Below are positions 24,101 to 36,201 of a stretch of 64,000 nucleotides of DNA, in pieces. The stretch is from Ustulina deusta (Eukaryota; Ascomycota; Sordariomycetes; Xylariales; Xylariaceae), in assembly GCA_023159155.1 (NCBI GenBank), contig JAJNNX010000001.1, positions 3,348,001 through 3,412,000 of the forward strand, in the 5' to 3' direction. The notes under the pieces were generated by a model that was not told the DNA's origin, ran no database searches, and worked only from the letters and a program-made list of their open reading frames with translations. Position numbers and translations under genes: made by a program. Each line of letters begins with the position of its first letter. Within the stretch, counting starts at the first letter, position 1.

Positions 24101-27100
24101 TAGACAGATGTCCAAAGCCACTTCACAGCTTAAAAAAACCGACTGCCCGATTAAGTCGCCGATCCTCTCAATAACGCTTTGGGCGTCGTCAGGGTTGATA
24201 ATCAAATCTGAGCCAAATAACTCTCTGGTAAAGCACCGGCACGACAAGATCTCGCTATCTGATAGAAGTAGAAACGAATCAAGGAACGATGTCGGAATAA
24301 GTCCGATTTGCCCGCTGTCTTCGTGGAGTTGTTGGAGGAGATAGAGCCGTTGCGTGGTATCGCTATAGAATGACGACGCCTGAAGCACCACTAAAGACTC
24401 TCGTCTAGGAACCTCGGCCGCATTTAAACTAGTATTTGATCGGCTTCCTTGAGATTCAAACTCATCATCGATGTCCATTACGTCATCTTCCTGCCTAGAG
24501 GATTGTTGAACAATTTGTTGATGAAGAGATATAGAAACCTCAGCAAATAATCGATGAAGGTACGGGAAATCGGTTGATAGTCGGCCAAGATCACTGCTAG
24601 TCAACTTTGGTATATAGGCCCGAATAGTTCTTAAGAGGCAATCATAGAGCGATTGGCTTTCCGGTGAAGATGACAAGGCTTCGACAAGATCTTTTAATAT
24701 TCGGAAGACGACGTCCTCTGTTTCTTGGGACTGTCGGGTGTTGACTTCTTTTAACTGTGGAAGCACGAGCGCTCCAAGTAGCAAGCACGAAACCACGCTT
24801 TGAAGCTTTTCTGGTGTAATATGAACGGAGCCTTCCGTTTTCTTCGCCCAAGCATTGCACAAATCCCCTATTTCCTCTAATTTTGTGTAAAAGAGTTCGG
24901 CTACTAGTTTTGTCGTCGCAAGAGTACTCGTAGAATCTCTCAGTATAGTATTGACCGCTGGTCGGACAATCTTGTGGCTGCTTCCCGATCCCAGACTGCT
25001 TGCACCATCGTCAAGTAATAAGAGATACTTGACTACGCTCTCGCGTTCACGAAGTAAAAGTACGGTTTCCGCGATTGGGCCAGATATCGTTTGAGAGATT
25101 TCCGAAAAGGTTAGTTCAGTGTCGCCACAAGCTGCTCGTACAACATTCGCCACGTTTAGCGGAGAAACATGCATTGAGCAAGATGAGATGAAGTTTGCAT
25201 CGGCTGATAACAGTTAGGGTTTGATCACTGAGCATAGTTCAAAAGCCACTCACCAGGAAACCAGCGAGAGAACATCCAACGAATGACGTGGTTATTGGTC
25301 GCATGACTAGCGTTGGGAAGATGATGATTACGAAATTGCAGAAGGGTTGTCATCAGAATAAGCGAAGAGTCAACCAAAACCGCTGGTCCATTAACATCTG
25401 CCGTTGTGACCATATCACTAATGTCGCCCATTACCTCATTATAGGTTAATAGTTTATTTTTTAGGATGCAGTATAGTAGAAAGCTTGCGGCTCGGCACGT
25501 CCCTGCCATGCTGACAGAGCGGACTGCAACCTGCCAGGCCTGCTTCCAAAGGGTATCGAAAGAACCATCAAGGGGAACAGATTTGGCAGTTAGACTATAT
25601 CGTCGGTTAGTGCAGGACGGCGTTTTTAATCAGCATCAAACTGACCTTGCACAGGCTACCATTGCCCATGTTGATACCTTGCTATTCTTGTTTGTAACGA
25701 GGCTGATTAAAATAGACAGGATATCACACATTTCCTCAGCCGTAATATTAATGTCCGATACGAAGAATGGCACCATCTGTAATGCGGCGAATTGCGTAGA
25801 AAGGTCGATGGAGCGAAGTTTATAGCGCAGTCTACTAAACCCTGCATCTTTTCGTTGCTTCTTGCGTGGTTGTTCGGAATTTTTATCGCTGGTAGGGCTC
25901 GTGTGCGAAGACTGGGCTCTTTTCCACATGATTGCTTCAAGCATTGCTAATATTTGCACAACTGCCCATTGCCTCTCTCCTTCAACATTGAAAGGCCGCA
26001 AGGCAAACAATTGTAGGTAGAAATGATTGATTGCGTGATGATTGACTATGTACGCGAGATCATCCTGCTGAAGCTGGGCTCGGTCATCTCGCTTCGAGTA
26101 CTCACTCCAGAGTACTTCTGATAGGTTCTCAATATCTTCAAGGAGAGTAGTCTCGTTATTTTCTCGAGCCAAGAACTCGAGCTGTAAATGGATGTTGTAC
26201 AGAACCTTGAGCATCTCTGTCCGAACGACGTTGAGCAAAGCGTCGTATTTGGACGCGGTTCTAGCTTGCCACCAGTAGATAATAAGCGGTAGGCACTCAA
26301 CAGCCAATGAACTGGTTTGTGCTGTATCGTCTGTCTGGGTTGCGACTAAAACTGCGTTAATGACAGCGAAGGCCAGTTGATGAAGTTGGCTTAGACCGAG
26401 GTAACGGAGCTGGAGAACTTGGAGCGCAACAGATGCTATTTCTTTAGTACGTTGGAGTAAGGGTGCATTTGGGGCAGCGACAAGAGATGATAGGCATTCC
26501 ATGAGATCTGAAAGGTGACCGCGTGGCGATCGATCATTGCTGTTGTTTCGCTTAGGGGCATTTCGTGACCTCGGTGTTAAGGTTGGAAGTGTCATTGATA
26601 TCCCTGATAGGGGTGCTGGAGAAGCACGAGAAATTCCCACGTCGCGATCAGCATCCTCTGCGTACTGTGAGATGATCTCAACTACAAAGTCCACACAAGT
26701 AAACCAACCGTCACTATCATGCGTTGCTAAAATTTCCACATTAGCCCCATGCCCAAGTAGGGTGGCAAGCGCCTTGGTATAGTCTGAGACTAATGGCGGC
26801 ACCAGCCCATCATCAGAGTGAGGCAGGATGTCGGTAATATGGTCAATGACAGCTAAGAAGGTCTTTCTCTTTAGTTTTGATGCGCCGTGTTCAACACTTA
26901 GACGAAGTACTTCGGCGCATTTGGTGAGCCTGCTGGAGGCAACAGTCTTGGACCCTTTGCCATGGTAGTAAGCTTCCTTCTCGGATAATGTGTAACGGAA
27001 AAGAGACTCAAATAGTCGATGGTAGTTCTTATCATCCAATTTCAGCCTAGGACTTTCTATTAACTCCCAAGGTTCCATCCAAACATGAGGGGGACATACA

Positions 27101-27358
27101 GATGAGAAGCCGTTGCTTGGTGCTTGAATATATGGATCAGATCTATTCGAACCTAATGAGCACGGCCTGCCATTGATACCGGAGCCGACACGGACGGAAC
27201 TCACCGTCTAACCCGGTTGCGCCATTCGATCTGTTGCCACTCTCAATCGCATCTACTCGATTGTTAGCCGACAACCCTGGCAGATGCGCTGAGTGAGGGG
27301 ATGACATGCCTAGCGCTCTCTTCATAGTGAGCTCACGAACTCCCGAGCGTGGTGGCAT
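18164..27358 (-). CDS. tel1: Tel1/ATM checkpoint kinase
   Basis: Six exons: 27358-27205, exon 2 to 25646, 25594-25254, 25203-20739, 20692-18258 and 18183-18164. All joins preserve frame. Exon 2 starts at 27122 (2963 aa) or 27056 (2941 aa); both acceptors fit. Length matches fungal Tel1. N-terminal helical repeats precede a FAT domain; the PI3K-like kinase domain has LVKGGNDDLRQD (about 2632-2641), GLGDRHGHNILLD (about 2779-2791) and HIDLG (about 2799-2803). The final 20-nt exon supplies GWAAYA, completing the FATC domain after ERNLAVLYS. Upstream, VDAIESGNRSNGATGL near residues 35-50 may be the TAN motif. Tel1 is recruited by Mre11-Rad50-Nbs1 to double-strand breaks and telomeres and phosphorylates SQ/TQ sites. 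The first of three in-frame ATGs was taken as the start. The gene diverges from nup192. Confidence 0.93.
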
Positions 27359-28626
27359 CGTGTTGCCGCCTCGCGTGTTTACAAGTCCGAGCTGTCACAA
27401 TGCATGTGCAAGAGTCCGCTAAGTGGACGTGTGACACAACACAGGGAACGCAATTCCCTGAGAGAGGCAAGTTGCCATAGAAATGGTCCTAAATTGGATC
27501 AGGATAGCTTCAATAGCGCGCCTCAAGTAGGCACCCGGACGCAAATTAGTCTGATACGGCCGACTCTAATGTCTTCATCTCCATTCACGGAGCTCTGAAA
27601 GATGGTATCCAGGAAACACGGCGTTCTTGTCTATTTGGCATGCGACAACCACATCGAGTCTCTCTAAATCGGCTACCTCACGAAGGTGGTGCTTAGACGC
27701 ACCCGAAAGACAAGACTGTGGTGAGCCGTACCAGCGGGACGGACAGAATTAACAACGTCGGGGCAACGTGCTGAGTGCATCAGGCGTTCTCATTGCCATG
27801 GCAACTTTGACAGCGTCAGGAAGAAGACAAGGAATCACTCCCTATCTCAACACCTCATTGGAGATAGGAAGGTGCTTAACAGAAACAGTAACTTAGTGAG
27901 TAGAATGCTAATGAAGCGCCTGCTACACTAGAATGTACTCAGGTAGCTTATTGCACTTGAGACACTCTCTATCCTACCATACTAGGCACTCGGTAGGTAG
28001 GCACGAGATAGGCGGCAACCTGTAAACAGAGCTCAGCTCGGGTTTGCCCGGCAGAATTTGTACACCGCTCTCTGTTTGTTGACTTTTTTTTACAGCTCCT
28101 TGGTGTGTAAGTACGTACCTACCGAAGTTGATCGATACCAGGTACCTAAGGTAGGTACCACTATACTAAGATGCGGCGCGTTAAAGCTCCAAACAGCCTT
28201 GCCAGGGGTCTGCCACTACCTATTGTTGTAGCAGCTCCAACATTTGTAGCTCTATGACAATGGTCCACTAAAACTTTCCCTGTTGAGAAAAAGACAGTAC
28301 TTCCATTAGCTACCTACCTAGGTTAGGTACCTTGGCCCTCCATCCAGTCCCACCTCTGGTCAACCTGGAATACCTACACCAGCTTTTCTTCAGCAGGGTG
28401 AAAGCTTAACTTTGTAGGTGAGATCCAAGAGTCCAACCACCGCGTTCCGCGTTTCTCGATCTCCGTTAACTTCGCATGCCGTGCTAACCACAATCAATCA
28501 TCTAGTGGTTTTCTTCGCCATCTTTATTGGCTGCTGCTCTGCCTACAGCCAGCGCCGCCACTCGCGCGACATCGCTGCCGCGTACCTCGACCTACCCACA
28601 CGATGCGATAGACTGGCGGATAGATC
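27359..28626. promoter_or_regulatory. Divergent promoter region shared by tel1 and nup192
   Basis: 1.27 kb between the two start codons. The right half (about 27960-28360) is dense in TAGGTA/TACCTA/GGTACC words. A tiny upstream ORF (ATG at 28476, three codons then TAA) precedes the nup192 start. No other gene seen. Confidence 0.6.
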
Positions 28627-31600
28627 ATGGCGGATGATGGCACTATGGAAGCTTTCCAGGCTCTCCACCAAGACCTGACACTCGTTGCCGAGGCCCTCAA
28701 GGAGGACCGTGAGGACCGTGGCCGCTTGGCCTTGGCTCAACTTCCAGAAAGCCCTATCCTGGCCGTTGTTGCCGACCAATTCCAGCGTCTGTTAGAGAAG
28801 CCTGGACGGAGGAAAGAGAGTCGCGACGCCGTGCTGTCAGGTTGGTCCCTTGAAGGCCCGCTGCATACTTGGCATCTTTACTGACGGGCGTGATTACAGG
28901 AAAGATTCATATTGACGATGAAGAGTGGACACTCAATAAACACTTCCAAGAAATCATTCTCCAGGTTGCCGACGACCTTGACCTAGACGAAATCGAGGCC
29001 ACTCGACTCGCCTTACAAGCAGAAGATGAGGAAGAAAGGCTCGGGAGGTCTAGAAAGGAATGCGCCTTCATTCGGTTTCACCAACAAAGAAAGTATCTAC
29101 TCGGTTGCATGGTCTTGTTACTGCAGCTTTCTAAAGAGGAGGATGAGCTGTTGGCCGACGATGATGGCGATGACCTTGGTCGCCTTAGCCAATATGTTAA
29201 CCATAATATTCTTCGAGCCAATCTGCCCGGCGCTGCAAACACTAAACCGAGACCAAGATTCGTCCCAGCCTCCGCCGACGCTCTCGCTGAGATCCGTGCT
29301 TGGCTGCTGAGGCTTTCAGAGCAGGTGAACGGGGCCGCCATGTTGGGGCGTACAGCAGAGCTAGAGACTCGGGAAACATACGAGTTTACGTACATTAGCT
29401 TAATGCAGCAGCATGAGCTTCTTGCCGTCATTCTGTGCTATGCAATTGAAAGGCACACGGCAACTGAGGTTGATTTCGTCGACTTTCTTCATGACTTCCG
29501 ACGTGCAAACAGATACGATTACTCCATAGGTGAGTACTTGATATTGTACTATACGTTGGCCCTTTTGCTTGGTATTAATATCTACAGTGCATTTAACACC
29601 CGTTCTCGGCGCTTATATCACGACGCTTGGCTCAACCGAAGGCAGTGGTAGTGTAGAGCAGGCGAGAAAGCTGAATGCAATCATATGCCAGCAGCCCGAG
29701 GGTACTACTGGGGCGTTACCCTTTCTTGATGCTGCTGTGAGATGCTGGTGGATCGCTGAATATAGTGGCTGGTACATGGAAGATGCCGCTGGTTCAGGTC
29801 TGACCGATATTGACTTGGACAAAGGTTAGATCTGCCAATTCCCTAGATGGCCTCTATTGCTAATGTGGCGGACAGAGGACATACAAAGATCTAAGCAATT
29901 CACCGAAGCTCTCAAAGACGGCGCTTTCGACTTCTTGCTGGCAGTCATACTTGATGTTAAAACAACAGAATGGCAAGACCCCTTCCAAAACAAGTTGAGG
30001 GGCTGGGCTCAGAAAAGAACCCCAACCCTACCTCCTGATACGGTTCCCTTTTCGAATCCGTTACAAGGCCGCATGATGGCAAAGATGGAGATGTTTATCG
30101 ACGCTTTTATATCAAATATGCCTGATGTACTCCGTAAGCTCAAGATTGAAGAAGACGAGCAGCGCCAGACCGCTCAACACCAACAGCAAGATATTGATTT
30201 AGAAAGATTTCTCTTATTGATAGCGTACTCTTACGAGGGCCGACCGGAAGCGGCAGACGCCTTTTGGGCCGACCCCGAGAGCAATTTCGCGGGGTTTTTA
30301 CAGTGGGCATCACGAAGAACGACGACACCTCTACAAACCGCATTCTGCGAGATGTTGCAGTGCCTCTCTAATGATGCCGAGGGTGCAACCTACGCACATG
30401 AGTTCCTCTTGGATGAAGGCCACCAATTACGACGGCCATCGTCTATCACATGGGCTCATATCCTGAAAGAGCTAGAATACTACGTCAATAGGGCCAGGGC
30501 AAAGCCAGCCGGAGCACAAACGGTTGCACCCAGAGCCACAAAACTCGATGGTGAGCGGGTAGAAAGCGAGGTAGAGATCCTGATGCTACAAGAAGCCTAC
30601 CTTCGGCTTATAACAAAGCTCGCTTCGCAGAGTGAGGCCTGTCGCCTTTATTTACTACAACTACCGGATGAGAGACTGGTTGTGCTGCTTTTGCAAGCTA
30701 TCAGTAGTGCCGTTGGGCACCAGATTAGAGCCCATGCATTCAGGGCGCTGAGTGGTCTTATGGCCCGGAAGTTACTACCACAAAACCATGCGATGTGGGG
30801 AAGCGTCGAATCTTGTTTCACAGGTTTCTATATCTCGCCCGCCATGTCTACTAGGACCCAGACTTCCACCGCGGCTGTACCAACTGGGTCTTCCCTAATG
30901 GAAGCCCTTTTCCAAGAAATGAGCCCCAACTTTGATGAGACGAGTTCATTGATCCAGTTTTTGACTGTCTTGACATCCCTACCTGATGGGATTGGCCTGC
31001 TGAATGATGCCTTACCGTACTCAGAAGACCTGGGCGCCTCAACTCGTACGCGTCCCGGGATCGAGCCATACATTGACTTTATTCTAGGCCATATATTTTC
31101 AATGAGAGTTCCGGAATGTCGTGATGTCACGCAGCAGAGAATCTTACGTTATCATTGTCTGGATTTCGCTCTGGTCTGCATCAGCAGCTTCAACGAAGAT
31201 CTGATCGTGTTTGGCAACGAGTCGAACATTAACGTAGATTCTGCCATTCAGACCAAGGATCTAGAAACTTACGTGAGCTTGCACCCGTTCGCCCGCGTCA
31301 TGGAGTGGATGTATGACAGCAAATTCATGAAAGGTATATTGGATACCATTCATCCGGATTCTTCGGATATTGGCAAGGCACCACCCGATTCTCCTCTCAT
31401 TCTCGGAGTTCTGCAGGCTCTTGAATTACTGTCGAACGCTCTGAGACTCCAGGCCACATTTCTCGATCTAGTCAGACCCATTGTAAAGCCCCAGAATCGA
31501 GCCCAAAGTCGGTCGTCATTTACACCTACGTCGAATGGGGCATTTGCTTCAATTGAGGACGGTCTTATGACTAGTCTTACACTAATATCGGATCTGGGCA

Positions 31601-34003
31601 GCTATTGTGGAATCGGCCATCCTACCGTTACCATGGCGAGCTTGAAACTCTTGGAGAAAATCTCAACGTCTCCGAGGGTCATCTCAGCTTGGCAATCGGG
31701 TCCTCCTAGCCAAACCCATCGCAACAAAGCAATTGTAGCCCTTGAGGAGCATGGCGATGGGCAGGCTATTGCCGGGGCTTTCACCTCTGAGCTAACGTCT
31801 CCTCTCGATTTCCGCCGAGAAGCAGACTCTCCCGATTATCAGATCAAGGTCTACATACTAGATTTTCTCTATTCCTGCTTAAAAGCTAATCCAGACCGGC
31901 CGACAATTGCACATCTTCTCCTCGGGTTTCGCTGTTCAGCAAACACGTTAGAGATCGAACCTGGAAGCACCTTTGACCAAAGATCTTCCTTGTTTCATTC
32001 ACTACTGCCTATCATTGTTGAGGTACCTGCGAACAATGAGGACGGGTCTATGGTACAGTGGCTTGTGGGACTCAAGTATAAGGTTATGCGTATCTTCAAG
32101 CACCTTTGGAGTTCCCCATTATCAGCAAGTCTTATCCTTGATGAACTACGAGAGAACGACTTCTTGTTTCATATCTTGTTGCAAGGCCTCGTGACCCAGC
32201 AAAGCTCCAGGTGGGATGGGCAAGAAGCTAGTGGCCCTGACTTCCTCACAAATCCTGCTGCCCGAGGATTTGTCGATTATCTTTCTATGCGTGCCATGGC
32301 CCTAGAATATATTGCGTATGAATTATGCAGCGTCACTCAAGGCCAGATGCCGGCCTTGAAGAGACGGATCTTTGATGCCCTAGGTGGCCAAATCGTTATT
32401 CAAGGCACGGACCCGATACCAGTGCCGTCGGTTTTCGAGTTTCACGATTCATTGCCGCAAGAAGACCTATTTGCAGCTCCACCACCGCAACTCAATGCAT
32501 TTGGTGACTTGGATCTGAGAGCATGTCTCGAAGAGGATGACGATTCCAACCCAATATACAATTTACACAAGGTCCAGGAGGTTTTACTTTTAAGGCGTAA
32601 CGAAGGCACCAAATCCACTCAGATGATCCTGCAGCAGGATGCGGCGCTGATGGACATGGAGGAAGAGACAATACTGCTATACGTTATGTACCTCAATCGG
32701 TTAACCCAAACCCGAGCGTACAGCCTCAAACTCCTGAGGGCCTGGACGAGGCTTTTAATGGTGATGACTGATTGCAATGATTTCAAAGGCACAAATGAGG
32801 TTTCTTTCATCCTGCAAACCCTTCAAGCGACACTTCCTGGCCTCGAGATGTACGGTTCCGAAAAGCCCAGCCCAGCTCTCGAGTTGGCGAGGCTTGCGAA
32901 AGTGCTCCTCTTTAAGCTCGATTTCACCACAATGTCTTCAGTCGACAAACACAGCCGGGCAGTAGAGAGCATGATCAGCGACAAACTATTTCACTTATTG
33001 CAGATATGTTTAGATGCGATTGCAAAGTGGGTAGCCAATCAGGAACTACGCGCCATTTACTACAGCCTCTGCTATCGCTATCTAACCGGACTTCTTGATC
33101 ATAGCGATGTAGCCCCTTCTGGGCTTCAAAGGACTACTAAAACGATCCAGTCCTATGGAGAGAAGCTTCTCAATGTGGTCTGTGATGATGCATTCGGTGG
33201 AGATGCCCAATGCCAATCGGCAGCTTTGGTTCTCTTAACCGTTCTTGTTCAACTAGGCAAAAAAGAAGGCGATGACTATGTGGTGGAGGCGCTTAACAAG
33301 TTAAACTTCATCGGCATTCTTGTCGATTCTCTCCGCAATGTGATGCAGGAATGGATTGAGGTCGACCGCACTGGTAAGCACGAAGAACTTCAAGGGAGGC
33401 CCGTTTGATAGGCGCCCGTAAGCTAATTATTCCTCTCTTCTATTGCATAGGAAACGCCGATCATCAGAACTATCTCAACGCCAAATTACTACTTCTCCTG
33501 CAACTATGCCAGACACGCCAGGGCGCCAAGTACGTGCTACATGCAAATATATTTCGGACGGTCGATCAATCTGGCTTGTTTGCGGTAGATCCCGAGTTAC
33601 ATGTTGATCCTTCAGATTCGAAGGCATTAGAAAAGCATTATGTGCTGCTCGTCAAAGTAGCCCGGATCATCGGTGTCGCAATCGTCAGCCGCGGCTCTCA
33701 TAATATCCTGCAGGGCAGACGGTTCCTCGCCAACCATAGGACGTTAGTAATACACGTCTTAAAAAGGTCAGCAGGAATAGGTGCAGGTGTTGGAAAGACG
33801 GACCCGATGCTTGCTGCACGCGTTGGCGATCTCGCTGAAGCCTTCATGGTTATGATAACGGCCACGGGCTTTCTGGAGGTAAGAGAGGGCGGGATCCAAT
33901 GAAACGAATCAACCTGAGTTTGAGACTAACGTTATATGTGTCGCAGTTCGAGAATCAGACGCACACCGAGGACCCCAAGTCAACATCGATGTTATTTCAC
34001 TAA
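28627..34003 (+). CDS. nup192: Nuclear pore scaffold nucleoporin Nup192
   Basis: Six exons, 28627-28840, 28900-29529, 29588-29824, 29876-33373, 33451-33878 and 33947-34003, give 1687 aa. The introns are 51-77 nt with GT..AG ends and CTAAC/CTGAC-like branch sites, and all joins keep phase. The protein is a continuous helical, leucine-rich solenoid without known catalytic motifs. Its start (MADDGTMEAFQALHQDLTLVAEAL), the KIHIDDEEWTLNKHFQE segment, the KYLLGCMVLLLQLS helix and the C-terminal YLNAKLLLLLQLCQTRQGA block fit the fungal Nup192/metazoan Nup205 family, and size agrees (about 1700 aa). Nup192 is a major scaffold of the inner ring of the nuclear pore and binds Nic96 and Nup53. The last exon is short (18 codons plus stop) and would be missed by simple ORF calling. 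Confidence 0.92.
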
Positions 34004-36201
34004 CTCTTGGCGCATCGAGATTCGAAAGGCGGAAGTACGGGCACATGTGTGGTGCACCATAGCCGCCGGGATTTTTGCAGCAATACACGATTAAAGACTT
34101 GTACCAAGAAGTTGAGCAATATTCGGAGTTATGTGGCGGCGTGGTGAAGGACAACAAAAAAAACGAGATATTCTCGCTCGACGACAATTTCACAATTGTT
34201 CTATCTATCTAATCGAAGCCGTCAGGTTAGAGGTGAAATTATAAGAGACAATAATAAGCAGACATATTGTTATTACCAGTATATAGGCAAAGAATACACC
34301 TCGATTCGTAGCCTGCGCAAAAGGGGTCTAGAATATTGATGGAAGCTTTTAGCGTTCCCTGGCTGCGGTGGCAGGTAGCCGCTAGGTAAGTACTTAGGTA
34401 GGGTTCTGTGCACAACAATGCTTCATCTACACTACCTACCTTAGGTATGTAATTCCTGCAAGGCTCCTCTTTCTGCCGTTGTTTTCCAGCAACCCAAAAA
34501 TTGGACCAGGGCAGAATGCGGGGGGTTTGCACTAGTGCACTGTACTGTACTAGCTAGGGTCTTCTCAACCTTCTTCTTTTGGTTAATTTTCCACGGCCGC
34601 CAAGTGCTCCAAGCACTCATCCTTGTGAAGTCAACCCATGGCGGCAGATAGCGAGCGATTGTGTGTCCATGTAAGTACTTGCGTAGGTCAGCATCGCCAC
34701 AGTGTCAGACTTGAGTTCAAATACTGTCATGTTGTGCCGAGACACTGCCAGGATTGCGCCAAGAGATACGGAGACGCAAGGCTTGTCCATCTTGGGCATT
34801 CGGTCACGCAGTCGACAACAGACATTGCGCAAGGCAGGGATCGCCTCCACAGAGTCGAGGCAGCGTCGCCCTTCCCGTCTTGCGTCGCCGTGCTGTGCGC
34901 TACCTCCCCACGACGGATGCTCACACCGACGCAGGCCAGTCAGCCTGGGCTGAATTGCTTCGTATCGGGTGGCTGAGTGTTTTTGACGCGCCGTGGCTTT
35001 TCACCCGGCAGCCGATCGCACGATCACTCACGCTAGGTAGGTACTAGTGTTGCCGACGCCAAACAAGATTTGTGCGTAACACAGCGGCAACAGACCCGAG
35101 GTGTCGTGTCGTGTAGGATAGGTACTCGAAGCTTGGCACTTTCAACGGCTGGCGATATCTTGCATCCAACTCAGAATGTAGTCCCGCGTCGTTGGCCAAG
35201 ATGTGAAATGAACAATGATAACGCAACGGGGCAAAAGACTTGGCCGGGCTCTAGCCTACTTGGCTGGGAGAGGTATTTGGCCGCGTGGTGACTTGACGTA
35301 GTGTCGCGAGAGACAGCACGATGGTACGCATAGTAATGCCGTCGTTGGAAGCAAGGGATATTGAAGCTTGCCTAGTCGAGGTAGTATACATCGAGCCTGC
35401 ATACCATGTACAGGATAGACTGCCAGTCTACACTATTGTCTTGTACGACTCCAGTAGGTATTCATACAAATTTATGTCAGGATTTCCCTATCTAGGTAAG
35501 TAACATTCTATCAACAGCCATGTTCGGTATCAACTGTATGGCACTAACACGAGATGGCATCTAGCGTAGGTAGCATAGTCCATCCGCCTCGCTAGTGTGC
35601 ACTCGCACGAACAGACATGAAGTGTGTGTGCCCCAAAGAGGAGACTCCAGTTGACCTGTCTTGACTCGCCCGCGTACTGAGTATGCACGAAGCGAAGTAG
35701 GCACACAGACATACCTAGCTATGACAGGTCAGGACACGCATACATGTGTCTGCATAGTGCACGACCCGGGTCCTTGGTCACAAAAGATAAGACGGGGGAA
35801 CCATCAGCCAGAGCTAGCCGGAGCAAGGCGTGAGCAGGGGTGGCTTGCAAATCTAGACACAATGGGTCAATCATGGCCGACGGCTGTGACTTGGCGCGCA
35901 GCTCCCTCTGATATGAGGAGGTGAATGGGAATCGCCGACATCTTGGCGTGTGCTGATATTTGAACTCTGCCGTGCTCCCCAAGTCCTAGGTTGGTTTTTT
36001 GGTCACATCCTTGCTGTTGGTTCTATCTTATCCCTCTTTTCTCTTTTTTTTTGGCTTGATCTTTTCTTTCCCTTGCTTCATTTGCGCTGTTTCACCACGC
36101 CATCGAGGTCGTTCACAATCAGAGGGAGCCCGAGCTTGAGTCTTCTCAGTCGCGTACCAATTGCTAGGTAGTCCACACCAGGGAACCGAGGCACACACAA
36201 A
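34004..36201. other. Intergenic: nup192 3' region and permease promoter
   Basis: 2.2 kb between two plus-strand genes. It contains TAGGTA/TACACTAC words near 34,390-34,450. The ORFs at 34.6-35.0 kb overlap in several frames without motif. The part next to the permease (about 36,000-36,090) is pyrimidine-rich. No gene supported. Confidence 0.55.
36015..36090 (+). promoter_or_regulatory. Pyrimidine-rich core promoter of the permease gene
   Basis: A CT-rich run that ends about 110 nt before the permease ATG. Such tracts commonly sit just upstream of transcription starts in filamentous fungi. The remaining leader contains no upstream ATG. Confidence 0.4.

Noticed and set aside
20735..25174. Independent 1479-aa gene
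   Set aside because: Splice sites at both ends join it in phase to the kinase ORF and to the N-terminal ORF; together they make one Tel1 of normal length.
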